Origin: Eledone cirrhosa
Taxonomy: Eukaryota > Mollusca > Cephalopoda > Octopoda > Eledonidae
Direction: 5' to 3'
DNA: 64,000 bases
Assembly (NCBI GenBank): GCA_964016885.1
Contig: OZ024743.1
Coordinates: 186,979,540-187,043,539, forward strand
The notes beneath the pieces were generated by a model. The model made no database searches. It worked only from the letters and a program-made list of their open reading frames with translations, and was not told where the DNA came from. The translations under genes were made by a program, and so were the position numbers. The stretch's first letter is position 1. Every line of letters begins with the position of its first letter. Shown here piece by piece: positions 44,497 to 53,680 of the stretch.

Positions 44497-44620
44497 AAAT
44501 TTATAATAAATTGAAGGGAAAACCAACAAGTGCGTGTGTTTTTATTGACAGCATGACCCTCCCAAAATATAGCAATATCTGTTTCAACACACGTTTTCAG
44601 ATAAGAAATCTTGCAAAACA
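44497..44620 (-). repeat. Dispersed repeat with GAAAACCAACAAG block, copy 2
   Basis: Matches 40,650-40,738 (ATAATAAATTGAAGGGAAAA, CCAACAAGTGCGTGTG, CCCAAAATATAGCAATAT) and goes further. On the minus strand CTGAAAACGTGTGTTGAAAC recalls the CTGA...GAAAC core of the hammerhead in the PLE 3' UTR, with a key base changed. Confidence 0.55.
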
Positions 44621-44627
44621 AATTGTA

Positions 44628-45072
44628 TACATATATGTATGTACGTATACATACTTATATTTAAGTATCAGCCATACTAAGAATGAGAAATGAAATTTCG
44701 TTTTTTCCAGCCGACTAACTCACTAGATATGCAAATTAGGCTGCTCAGTTGTTAATATGCATAATGAAAGTATATACTTTCAAACGTTCAATCAACTGAC
44801 ACAAAGGTATATGGTGCCAATAACAGCTAATAAGCTAGCAACTAGTTCATCGTTCCTTTGTCAGTGTTGAACAAAAGGGCAACGATGGGTGCCGAACACT
44901 GTACGGCTTAATAACAAATGTTCGGTAAACCCATACGTACATATATATATGTGTGCATGTATGTATGTATATACATACTACTGTACGTCTGTATACATAT
45001 ATGTATGTATACATACTTATATTTAAGTATCAAGTACTAAGAGTCAGAAATGAAATTCAAATTTTTTTCCAT
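44628..45072. repeat. Pair of about 75-bp direct repeats round a 285-bp segment
   Basis: ACATATATGTATGTACGTAT, ACATACTTATATTTAAGTAT and CTAAGAATGAGAAATGAAAT at 44,628-44,708 recur with small changes at 44,993-45,070. The segment between (44,709-44,992) has no coding relic. The cause may be a duplication or the ends of a small unknown element. Confidence 0.55.
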
Positions 45073-45094
45073 TTATATATATACATACACAGAC

Positions 45095-45125
<31 letters not shown>

Positions 45126-45174
45126 CAGATACATATATACATATAAATATATATATATAGTAAAGATATAATTT
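45073..45174. repeat. (TA)n microsatellite with ACATA units
   Basis: TA and ATACATA units. Open frames across it are artefacts. Confidence 0.9.
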
Positions 45175-45175
45175 C

Positions 45176-45376
45176 TTAACGGGTGGATACAGAAAGCATG
45201 CAATCCATACTGTAACATGGTAGGTGTTAAGGAGGGTATCCAGCTCTAGAAACCAAGCCAAAAATACAGATCCATATAAAGATGTGTTCTCTTAACCTGA
45301 ATTGTCTCAGAACGTGACGACCCAACCCATCTATCCAATGCATGCGTGTAAAATGGACATTAAATGATGATGATGA
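45176..45376 (+). mobile_element. LINE 3' end
   Basis: TGTAACATGGTAGGTGTTAA, GTATCCAGCTCTAGAAACCA, AATGCATGCGTGTAAAATGG then (GATGAT)n. It stands directly before the 5' end of the long LINE. Confidence 0.78.
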
Positions 45377-45475
45377 TATATATATATATGATCACCTATA
45401 GATCAGGGGAACACGCCAGCCAGATAGATTATATCCTTACTAGAAGACGGGACAAAATGTCTGTTGTAAACACTA

Positions 45476-45587
45476 AATTCCTCCCCTGTGAAGAATGCAC
45501 CCCCCAACATAGCCTAGTAGTTAGTGACCTCATCGTCACTAACTACTAGGCTATGTGGGGGGGTGCATTCTTCACAGGGGAGGAATT
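45476..45587. repeat. 53-bp inverted duplication inside the LINE
   Basis: 45,476-45,528 and 45,535-45,587 are reverse complements with one mismatch, around 6 nt. The left arm is in the correct coding sense (KFLPCEECTPQHSLVVSD). The right arm has no place in the protein and causes the stop at 45,547. Confidence 0.93.
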
Positions 45588-47097
45588 TACCTGTACGCGA
45601 CGACAGAGGAGGCCTACCTTGAGGAGAAGAATATGGAAGTTGAAGGACCCCATAACCAGTGACAAATTTAAAAGCTTATTATTTGATGCCTTTGACAATA
45701 AGGAAGAGCAATTAGAGACGTGCAATATAGAGGAGCAGTGGCAATTCTTGAAAGTGAACCTGCTGAAAGCAACGGATGAAATCTGTGGCTGGAGCAGACC
45801 TATTGGCAGAAGGAGAGTAACTTGGTGGTGGAACAGTAAGGTGGAAGAGACAATCAAGGTCAAAAAGCAGGCTTGGAAAGTATGGCAGGATGGGGGAAGT
45901 AGAGAGCACTATCAAGTAGCCAGGAGAGAAGCTAGGAGACAAGTGTACCTTGCAAAAAGGGTAGCAGGGGATAGAAAGTTCAAGCATGTTCTACAACGTG
46001 AGGACCAAAAACGTGAGGTGTTCAGGATTGCTAAACAATGTGTCAAGGAAAACCGTGATATTGTCGGGGAGAAGTGCGTCCGTAATGATAATGGTGTACT
46101 TGCGCTCACTGATACTGATAAGAAGATAGCCTGGAAGTGTTACTACGAGAGACTACTAAATGAGGAGAATAAATGGGAAAAAGATAGTCTGCCCCAAATC
46201 GATCCAATAGATGGACCAGCGGTGCAAGTTAAAGGTAGTATAATAAGTAAGGCAATCAAAGATATGAAGACAGGCAAGGCAGCTGGGCCTTCGGAGATAG
46301 TTGCTGAGATGTTGAAGGCATCTGGTATGGTGGGACAGACTATGGTCACCCGTATAGTTAACCAAGTAATACAGAATGGGGTCATACCGAAAGACTGGCG
46401 TAGCAGCATCATCATTAACGGCTACAAGGGTAAAAGGGATGCTCTAGATAGGGGAAACTATAGAGGCATTAAGTTAGTTGACCAGGTCATGAAAGTCACA
46501 GAAAGAGTTATAGCGCAACTAATCAGAGAGTGAATTGATCTAGATGAAATGCAGTTCGGGTTTGTGTCAGGTAAAAGTACCACAGACGCTCTTTTCCTTG
46601 TATGACAACTACAAGAGAAGTACCTAGCTAAAAGTAAACCCCTCTACTTAGCTTTTGTAGACCTGGAGAAAGCTTTTGACAGAGTCCCCCGCTCCATTAT
46701 CTGGTGGACTCTTAGAAAACTAGATGTAGATGAATGGCTTGTGAGAGCTATACAAGCTATGTATAATGAAACAGTCAGTAAGGTTAGAATTAACAATGAA
46801 TATTGTGAAGAATTTAGTGTAAAAGTTGGCGTTCATCAAGGCTCTGTCCTTAGCCCCCTCTTATTTATTATTGCCCTTCAGGCTATAACAGAGGAGTTCA
46901 AGACTGGCTGCCCATGGGAACTCCTATACGCAGATGATCTAACGCTCATAGCTGAATCAATGGCTGAACTAGAGAAGAAATTCGAAACATGGAAGCATGG
47001 CCTAGAATCAAAAGGCCTTAAAGTTAACTTGTCTAAGACTAAAGTTCTAGTTTGTAGAAAGGAAAATAGGGCACAAGTGCCCTCAGGGAAATGGCCA

Positions 47098-47229
47098 TGC
47101 TCAGTGTGTAGGAAAGGAGTATGCAGAAATTCCATTTTATGTCCCAAATGCAAAGTATGGGTACATAAAAGATGTAGTGGGATCACAGTTAAACTATCTA
47201 AGAACGTAGACTTTATATGTGGCCAATGC
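47098..47229 (+). other. PHD-finger-like C4HC3 module in the LINE protein
   Basis: The residues CSVC, ten residues, CPKC, KVWVH, KRC, sixteen residues and CGQC give C-x2-C-x10-C-x2-C-x4-H-x2-C-x16-C-x2-C, the spacing of a PHD zinc finger. It stands between the RT domain and the C-terminal WYGHV region. The same block, with some cysteines lost, is found in the copies at 1, 41.4 and 60.6 kb. Confidence 0.75.
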
Positions 47230-48237
47230 TCAGGTGCAATAAGTAGCAAGTGCCCACAGAATACTAGCTCCTTCTATTGCCCAGATGGTTCTATAGAAAT
47301 AGTAGACACTTTCCGTTACCTGGGTGAAGAAATCAGCAGTGGTGGAGGGTGTTCTGAAAGTACAGTAGCCATAGTCAGAACGGGATGGAAAAAGTTCAGA
47401 GAGCTTATACTGCTGTTGGCCACAAAAGGTTTCTCTCTAAAAATGAAAGGCAGATTGTATGATGCTTGTATACGAACAGCAATGCTACATAGCAGTGAGA
47501 CATGGGCATTACGTGCAGAGGACCTGCGTAGACTGGAAAGGAACGAAGCATGCATGCTCCGTTGGATGTGTAATAGTAATATACGTGAACGGCAAAGCAT
47601 AAATGAACTAAGTGAGAAATTAGGAATAAGAGGGATCAGATGTTGTTTACTTGAGAGAAGACTACATTGGTATGGTCACGTGATGCGCATGAAAGTCGAC
47701 AGCTGCATAAAAAAGTGCAGGGCGATCAAAATTGATGGTAGTTACGGAGTAGGTAGACCCAGAAAAACCTGGAATGATCTGATAAATTCCGACCTCATGC
47801 ACTTACATCTCTCTAAGACAATGTCTCTGGACCGAGATCTTTGGCGCTACACAGTAATACAGAAGACCCGCCTTGCCTATGTAAAAAACGAAACCTACAG
47901 TCAGTAGGCACCTCTTAACCAAATATACACCACAATCCACTACTCCTACCCTATCCTCCCACTCCCACTAACAGCACGAGAAAATGAGATCGTGTAGGTG
48001 TCACGACAAAAAACACACACAGTTCACGCTGTAATGTGGCCATGTAGGTAACATGGTAAAAAGTTCCCAGTTCCGCACTGTAAATGTGGTTGGTGTTAGG
48101 AAGGGCATCCAGCCGTAGAAAATCTGCCAGATAGTCCTATATGAGTGAGACACAGTCACCCGACCAGCCTTGCCTCAAGTGGGACAAGTCCCATATAACC
48201 CATGCTAGCGTGGAAAATGGACATTAAACAAAAATGA

Positions 48238-48240
<3 letters not shown>

Positions 48241-48272
<32 letters not shown>
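48241..48272. repeat. (TA)n microsatellite
   Basis: About 32 bp of TA between the LINE tail and palindrome C. Confidence 0.95.
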
Positions 48273-48277
<5 letters not shown>

Positions 48278-48317
48278 TCAAAATATTAACAAAAATAGAC
48301 ATTTGTGTGATCAAGTA

Positions 48318-48370
48318 TATTTTATTATACATATTTCAGAGGTACTGAGCTATCCTCATCAGATAAAATA
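48318..48370 (-). ncRNA. Hammerhead ribozyme, palindrome C, left arm, stem II damaged
   Basis: Minus strand: stem I strands 48,363-48,370 and 48,318-48,325, CTGATGA as the complement of 48,356-48,362, GAA, AT/AT stem III with loop ATGT, cleavage base A. Stem II has lost about 14 nt against the right arm and can form only some three pairs, so this copy is probably weak or dead. Confidence 0.65.
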
Positions 48371-48463
48371 AGATGATGCATGACATACCCTGACTAAGTA
48401 GATGGTTAAAATTCAGACTGAATGTTAACCATCTACTTAGTCAGGGTATGTCATGCATCATCT

Positions 48464-48530
48464 TATTTTATCTGATGAGGACGTACTGTTGAAGATAGCT
48501 CAGTACTTCTGAAATATGTATAATAAAATA
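48464..48530 (+). ncRNA. Hammerhead ribozyme, palindrome C, right arm
   Basis: Stem I 48,464-48,471 with 48,523-48,530. CTGATGA 48,472-48,478. Stem II 48,479-48,488 with 48,501-48,510 (one mismatch in ten, GU closing pair). GAA 48,511-48,513. Stem III 48,514-48,515 with 48,520-48,521, loop ATGT. Predicted cleavage is after A 48,522. Confidence 0.83.
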
Positions 48531-48620
48531 TACTTGATCACACGAATGTCTATTTTTGTTAATATTTTGAATTAATATTAATAACTCTGGAAAACCATTA
48601 CTGTGGAGTGCTTCTAATCT

Positions 48621-49444
48621 ATTGTAAAACTTTATTCTTTGATTTATTCATTGAACTTTGTTTAACCTTTATATATATCATGCAAGCACAGAAAGATAGA
48701 CATGAAATGGTGATGATGCAAATTTAAAGCAGGCATAAAGCAAAACAAGACAGTCTTGTTTACAAAGTGTACAAGACATTTTTTTAATCATTAATTGAAT
48801 GTTATAGTATCACATTGCATCTTGTGTTTTGCAGTTCTATTTTGGAAAAGAGTATTATAAATATACTTTTATATAGTGAGACAATATAAGTTGCTATATA
48901 TTATTATCAGTATCTGCTATTTACTTGTATGTATAGAAGTAATCATCATTTAACATTTTTAGTTATTCTGCATTGTCTTGTTGCCTTGTTCCAAAAATGT
49001 GCTCAAACATCTCTATCCCAATAATTCAGTCATGGATTGTGTTAAGAGAGAACTCTCTGACATGCAGATCTCTAGGAACTGGCCACCTTATGGTCCCAGC
49101 AGATTGAAGAAAGAAAGTGTTGTCCTCGAAGATGGTGAGAGTGATGCATTGGAATAGCCATTTCAACTTGCTGGGCTCAGACCTGTGAGTGGCCAATATG
49201 ACCCTAATAATAGCAAGTAGAAATGTAGCCCATGGACCAAGAATGCTAGAAGTCTCCACTGCTACAGGTTTGACAACAAACCTATTGGAAAGTGGCCAAT
49301 ATTTGTGTGCAATCTTTAGCTCGTCAGGCATTAATAAAATTTACAGTTATAATTTGTTGTTATATTTCAAAATTGTAAACACTGATTGCTATTAGTGAAT
49401 GGAGATGGCATGTGGTTATTAACTCTATATGTATGTGTGTGTGC
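48621..49444. other. No gene seen
   Basis: Unique sequence. The short frames at 49,026-49,395 show no domain that I know. Confidence 0.5.
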
Positions 49445-49706
49445 CATCATCATCATTTAATGTCTGTTTTCCCCAGAAGCAAGGGTTGTATCGGTTTTCA
49501 CAAACAAACTCAGTACTCAAGAGGAACCATTCACCTCTCATTTTGCTGGTGTAGGGAGGGATGGGGCTACATCTTGGTGCATTTTATTGGGCATCAACAC
49601 TAAGGCGGTTATTATGTCTTTAACACTGCTGAAGAGTATTCACAACTCTTTGTTTGACAGGTTCTCTATGGCTGGATGCCCTTCCTATTGCCAACCCTTT
49701 TACAGA
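49445..49706 (-). mobile_element. LINE/SINE 3' end, variant
   Basis: (CATCAT)TTAATGTCTGTTTT at the left and TCTATGGCTGGATGCCCTTC, CTATTGCCAACCCTTTTACA at the right, in minus orientation. The centre (49,500-49,660) is unlike the common tail, so this may be a distinct family. Confidence 0.65.
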
Positions 49707-49842
49707 GTTTACTGATGTATTTATATAAATCCTTTACTATTAACAATCTTAAGATTAGCTAAACAGCATTCTACTATTATAGTAATTCCATTCAAGAAAT
49801 AATGCACTCTAGAAAATCCATTCTTTTCTTCAATAATGTCAT

Positions 49843-50470
49843 GTGGATAAACATAGTACAGAACTTTCTGATGTAGAGAATGGGAATAAAAAAAATGCCA
49901 CAGAAATTTCAAATTTAATTGGTTTATATATTCTAAACGTGATCTGCAATAGATTCAACTCTATTAATGGTGGCATTTATAAAGATGACACATTATTAAC
50001 AACCAACATTTCAATGATTAACCAACAGATGTATTTAGGAAAAAACAGAATCAAGTTATTTAATGACTTATATCTAAAAGTTACTCTAAGTAATAAAAAT
50101 GAAGTAGTCAATTTTTCCAAATGTAAATTTTAACCTCAATATCAACAAAGTTGAACTTGTTTTAAATCAATCACATCAATACTATGTTCATTTGTCATAT
50201 TTCTTACCATCTATCACATGTTCTTAAAACCTTTTTCATAAATATAGGTAAAAGAATCTCAGCCAACTCTTATGATGAAACAGTTCAATAAACTAATAAT
50301 CCTCCCTAATAATATACTAGCCATCAGTTGTTTTAAAGAGATATTTAAATATTATAAAACTACACAGATTAATAAGAGGTAATGCAAAACAAATATGACA
50401 TGGTTTAATCCACCTCATTCAATGAATTTTGGTATCCTAATTAGAAAGTTATTACTTCATTGCATATGAT
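49843..50470 (+). pseudogene. Old Penelope-like RT relic
   Basis: ATEISNLIGLYILNVICNRF then GGIYKDD matches the motif B to catalytic-box region of the PLE at 4.1 kb (DVCDLVGLFILDILRVRF, GIYRD). LYLKVTLSNKNEVVNF and FNLNINKVEL follow, then a worn NIGKRISANSYDETVQ-like part and TWFNPPHSMNF. Here the second Asp of the catalytic box is kept, unlike the 4.1-kb copy, but the frame is lost after 50,133. It is AT-rich and much older than the first PLE. Confidence 0.72.
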
Positions 50471-51720
50471 TACAAATTACAGTAGTAAACAACCTGGAAA
50501 ATCCATTATTTACTTAGCTACAGTTAAATCTATCCTTAATCTAAGTGGTCCAAATTACATCTTATGAACAACAAACCAATTTATACTTAGTTTCACCAGC
50601 ACATTTATTCATTCAGCTGGATTTGACAATACATAGGCAACTGACATTTAATATTTGATATAAAACATACCCTACAATATTTTATGGTGTCTACAAAACT
50701 CTGCTAATCCTTACCAACAAACTCATACTACTAATGTATTTTTGAAAAACCTGCATTAACACATCACACTAAAATATTGATCAATTAGTTTTTACATATC
50801 CACACAATGCAGTTATTTATATTTCCCATATGTCACTAAGAATATTAGAAGAATATGATAACATTAGAGTGACCTCACCTTAACTACATCTCAGCTAGCA
50901 TTACCTAATTTGTCATGGAATGACAAAACGTGCATTATGATAATGGAATATAGTAACATTCAGCTAATAAACTGATACACAAAAACACACATATATATTT
51001 CAGATTAAATTGTCAATTAGCAAAATTAAAATCGTAGAGCAGTAAAGTTTATATTTTCATCCAAAGTAAATAATTTATAGCATATCACCTGCTTTATTAT
51101 ATAAAGTCTAGAAATAAGACATTTCTAAATTTCTGTGAGCACTTGCCTCACATACAATGAAACAAAAATGCAATTAAGTAGATTAAATGGAATATTTGAT
51201 TTTCATAAAAGTTATTTTGTAGAGGTGAATTAGGTAGGAGAAAATTTAATGGCAGATTTCTAAGTGCTATCAAATTAAATAGAATACTGCCAAATATGAT
51301 TATAATATCAATAATTTAGAAAACTGAATATCATTTAATTTTAAAGCAAAATTCAGAAAAGTTTTACAGAATGGTGGGCTTCTCATGCAGCAAGAAATTT
51401 CAACTTACTGATTATCAAAATAAAAAAAAAAAGAATGATATAGGAAAGTTGAATGAATTTGAAGATAGATTGGTTTTCCTATTGCGTTGTAAAAACGTGG
51501 ATTTTCTGAGATCATTCAAACACAGACTGAACAAGAACCTATACAAAATGAAAAGATGTTCTTGTCTGCTTGGAGTAAACGATGCAAAATGTGTGAATTG
51601 AAAGATACATCCAACTTGTACAAACCTAAATAAAAGAAGCAGCCATACTAGCTGCATGTCAATACAACGCACCCCAGACTCCCTCAGGAATTACAGGACC
51701 ATGCATGCAGGCATATGTTT
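50471..51720. other. No confident gene
   Basis: AT-rich. The plus-strand frame at 51,371-51,601 (with CSCLLGVNDAKCVN) is Lys/Asn-rich with a few cysteines, and it could be an old element relic, but I recognise no family. Confidence 0.4.
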
Positions 51721-51721
51721 A

Positions 51722-52073
51722 TATATCATCATTAACATCATCATCATTTCATTTTACGTCCGCTTTTTCCCTGCTTGCAAGGGTGGGACGGGAACTGATT
51801 CTGGCTTGATTTCTACAGCTGGATGCCCTTCCTAACACCAACCTCATTTACAGTGAGTGCTGGGTGCTTTTTTGCCGTGGCACCTCCACGACCACTTTGC
51901 AGTGGAATGATATGGACCCCAGTCCCTATCATCTCATTTCTACAGCTGAGTAAACTGGAGCAATGTGAAATAAAGTGTCTTGCTCAAGGAAACAACACAT
52001 CACCCGGTCTGAGAATTGAACTCACAACCTCTCGATTGAAAGGCCAATTCTCTAACCACTAAGCCATGTGCCT

Positions 52074-52075
<2 letters not shown>
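51722..52075 (-). mobile_element. tRNA-derived SINE, family 2, full length
   Basis: Minus orientation. Tail at the left (CATCATCATTTCATTTTACG, GGTGGGACGGGAACTGATTC), body, and head at the right (AACTCACAACCTCTCGATTG, CTCTAACCACTAAGCCATG). Nearly the same as 40,288-40,612. Confidence 0.92.
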
Positions 52076-52131
<56 letters not shown>

Positions 52132-52147
52132 CCCCCCCCCCCCCCCC
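52076..52147. repeat. (TA)n and a long C homopolymer
   Basis: About 50 bp of TA, then GA and an uninterrupted run of about 16 C. Confidence 0.93.
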
Positions 52148-52274
52148 AAAGTAAAACAATATATATATATATACTAGACCACCCGTAATCCATTGGGTCA
52201 CGCTCGCTTAAAGATGATTTTTAAATAATTAAAATACACAGATATATATATAATGTAAAATGAAATTGGAAGGC

Positions 52275-52456
52275 CCATATATATCATCATCATCACCGTT
52301 TTATGTCCGTTCTTCCATGCTAGCATGGGGTAGATGGATTGTCCTGTTGTGGGCAGTAGCCGGTCGGCTGACCATGTCTTGGTCATACAGGAACTGATTC
52401 TGGCTTGATTTCTACAGCTGGATGCCCTTCCTAACACCAACCTCATTTACAGTGTT
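52275..52456 (-). mobile_element. LINE 3' end
   Basis: (CATCAT)CACCGTTTTATGTC, CCATGCTAGCATGGGGTAGA, GTCCTGTTGTGGGCAGTAGC, TACAGCTGGATGCCCTTCCT. This is the tail of the subfamily at 1-1,525, in reverse orientation. Confidence 0.82.
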
Positions 52457-53199
52457 ACAGTATATATATATGGGTTTCTGTGACCTATATACACTGGTCA
52501 CAGACACACACATATACATATATATATAATGAAGGAAGTGTGGTAAGGAACCAGATGGACCATAACGCACCAGAGTACTCGATACTTTGGGTAGTAGAGT
52601 GGAGTCAAGAAATAGCTGTCGAAACGGCTTCAGCTCTCTAGTAGTATATAGATAACATTGTAAAATTGTCATGTAGGTGACATGACAAAAAGGGTCCAGT
52701 CTACAAGCTAAAACAGTTTCGGTTTTGAAATTGTGAGGATAGTCTTAATTGATTGAAGTATTTTTCCACTCACTATATTAAGACAGCAACAATCTATTTA
52801 CACATGTTTACATATATGAGTCTTTCCACAGACAGATGTATCTTAATTTCAATAAACAACTACTATGTTACTAAGTTTTAAGAATAACATTGCAACTTAA
52901 CATTCACAAAGGGAAATGTTCTGTCTATTTTATTAATGATCAGACATATATGTTTTTATTTTACCAATGAGCCATGAAAAAATAAACACTTACACTAAGT
53001 AGATACATAAAACTAGAAAAATTGTTAAAAAGTATATGTAAATTAAAAAATAGTAGATGATAAAATACACTAGTTTGGTCTTTGTACACAATTGAATCTA
53101 TATCTTGTAAAGATAGATAAGCAGCACTTGGTTAACTTGTCTGGTTCTGTTGAACATGTAGCTTTTTACCATGTGTAACAACAATATTGATGGTTTACT
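52457..53199. other. No gene seen
   Basis: AT-rich unique sequence, with a short remnant of LINE 3' UTR near 52,665-52,700 (ATGTAGGTGACATGACAAAA). Confidence 0.5.
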
Positions 53200-53680
53200 C
53201 TTTGTCATTCTCTCCTCCTCTCTATATCCCTTAGTTTTTCATTCAGTAATTTCTCTCTACATTCGTCATTCTGTCTGTTGTGCAGTCTATCTCTCTTTCA
53301 ATTGTTTCACTCTGTAATTTTCTTTCTATCCCTATCATTCCTTCTCCCATTCTATTTTTCTCTGTGTCTGATAGTATCTCTCTTTCAAACACTCTCTCAC
53401 TCTCTCTCCATCTATCTTTTAGTATTTTACTTTGTATCACTCTCATTTTATCTTTCAATAAATCTATTACCTTTTAAATATTTCTTTCCTACCTTCTATC
53501 TTCCACTTCCCATCATTCCTTATATTTTTCTCTTGGTTCTTCTTTCACTCTACATTTTTCTTTCTAACCTTAGCATTCTTACTCTCTTTCATTCAATATG
53601 TTTCTAATTCTTTCATCATGTCTCTCCCCCCTCTCTCTCTCTCTTGCAATATTTCCCTCAAGCCCCTTTCCTACTACCTA
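53200..53680. repeat. Pyrimidine-rich TCTC tract
   Basis: Almost 500 bp of imperfect CT/TTTC sequence. The Ser/Leu/Phe-rich open frames here and their Arg/Glu-rich antisense are compositional. Confidence 0.8.

Larger units (their letters stand above)
45391..47907 (+). pseudogene. LINE ORF2-type protein: endonuclease end, RT, PHD-like module, C-terminus
   Basis: The 5' end codes ITYRSGEHASQIDYILTRRR and QHSLVVSDLIV, the last motifs of an APE-type endonuclease. An inverted duplication (45,476-45,587) then breaks the frame with TAG at 45,547. From 45,553 one frame runs to 47,907 with only two stops: TGA 46,531-46,533 and TGA 46,603-46,605. The sibling copy at 42.1-42.7 kb has Arg at both places, so each is a CGA to TGA change. 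RT motifs: AAGPSEIVAEMLKASG, MQFGFVSGKSTTDALFLV, LAFVDLEKAFDRVPRSII, GVHQGSVLSPLLFIIALQ and YADD at 46,927-46,938. The PHD-like module lies at 47,098-47,229, then WYGHVMRMK and GRPRKTW. The stop is at 47,905-47,907. Confidence 0.92.
45391..48240 (+). mobile_element. RTE-like LINE, subfamily 1, best-preserved copy, 5'-truncated
   Basis: Starts within the apurinic endonuclease domain after a TA tract, and ends at (ATGATG) before another TA tract. The coding relic is followed by a 3' UTR at 47,908-48,240 with the AAAAA..CACA.AGTTC units and the tail GGTTGGTGTTAGGAAGGGC. With only two stops downstream of the inverted duplication near 45.5 kb, it is probably among the younger copies in the window. 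Confidence 0.92.
48271..48620. mobile_element. Ribozyme-bearing palindrome C
   Basis: Arms 48,271-48,416 and 48,418-48,577 are reverse complements with almost no loop (ATTCAG-A-CTGAAT at the centre). The right arm has a 14-nt segment in its ribozyme that the left arm lacks. ACTCTGG (48,584) and GGAGTGCT (48,605-48,612) follow. The LINE tail is immediately to the left. Confidence 0.75.

Noticed and set aside
45553..46533. Intact 326-codon LINE gene with its own start
   Set aside because: The apparent start lies in the right arm of an inverted duplication and the frame is the middle of a larger LINE protein ended by a CGA to TGA stop.
49026..49395. Overlapping frames on both strands as a host exon
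   Set aside because: No domain, no conserved motif and no splice sites that I would trust.
53243..53607. Ser/Leu/Phe-rich frames and their Arg/Glu-rich antisense
   Set aside because: Pyrimidine-rich tract; no start context, domain or splice pattern.
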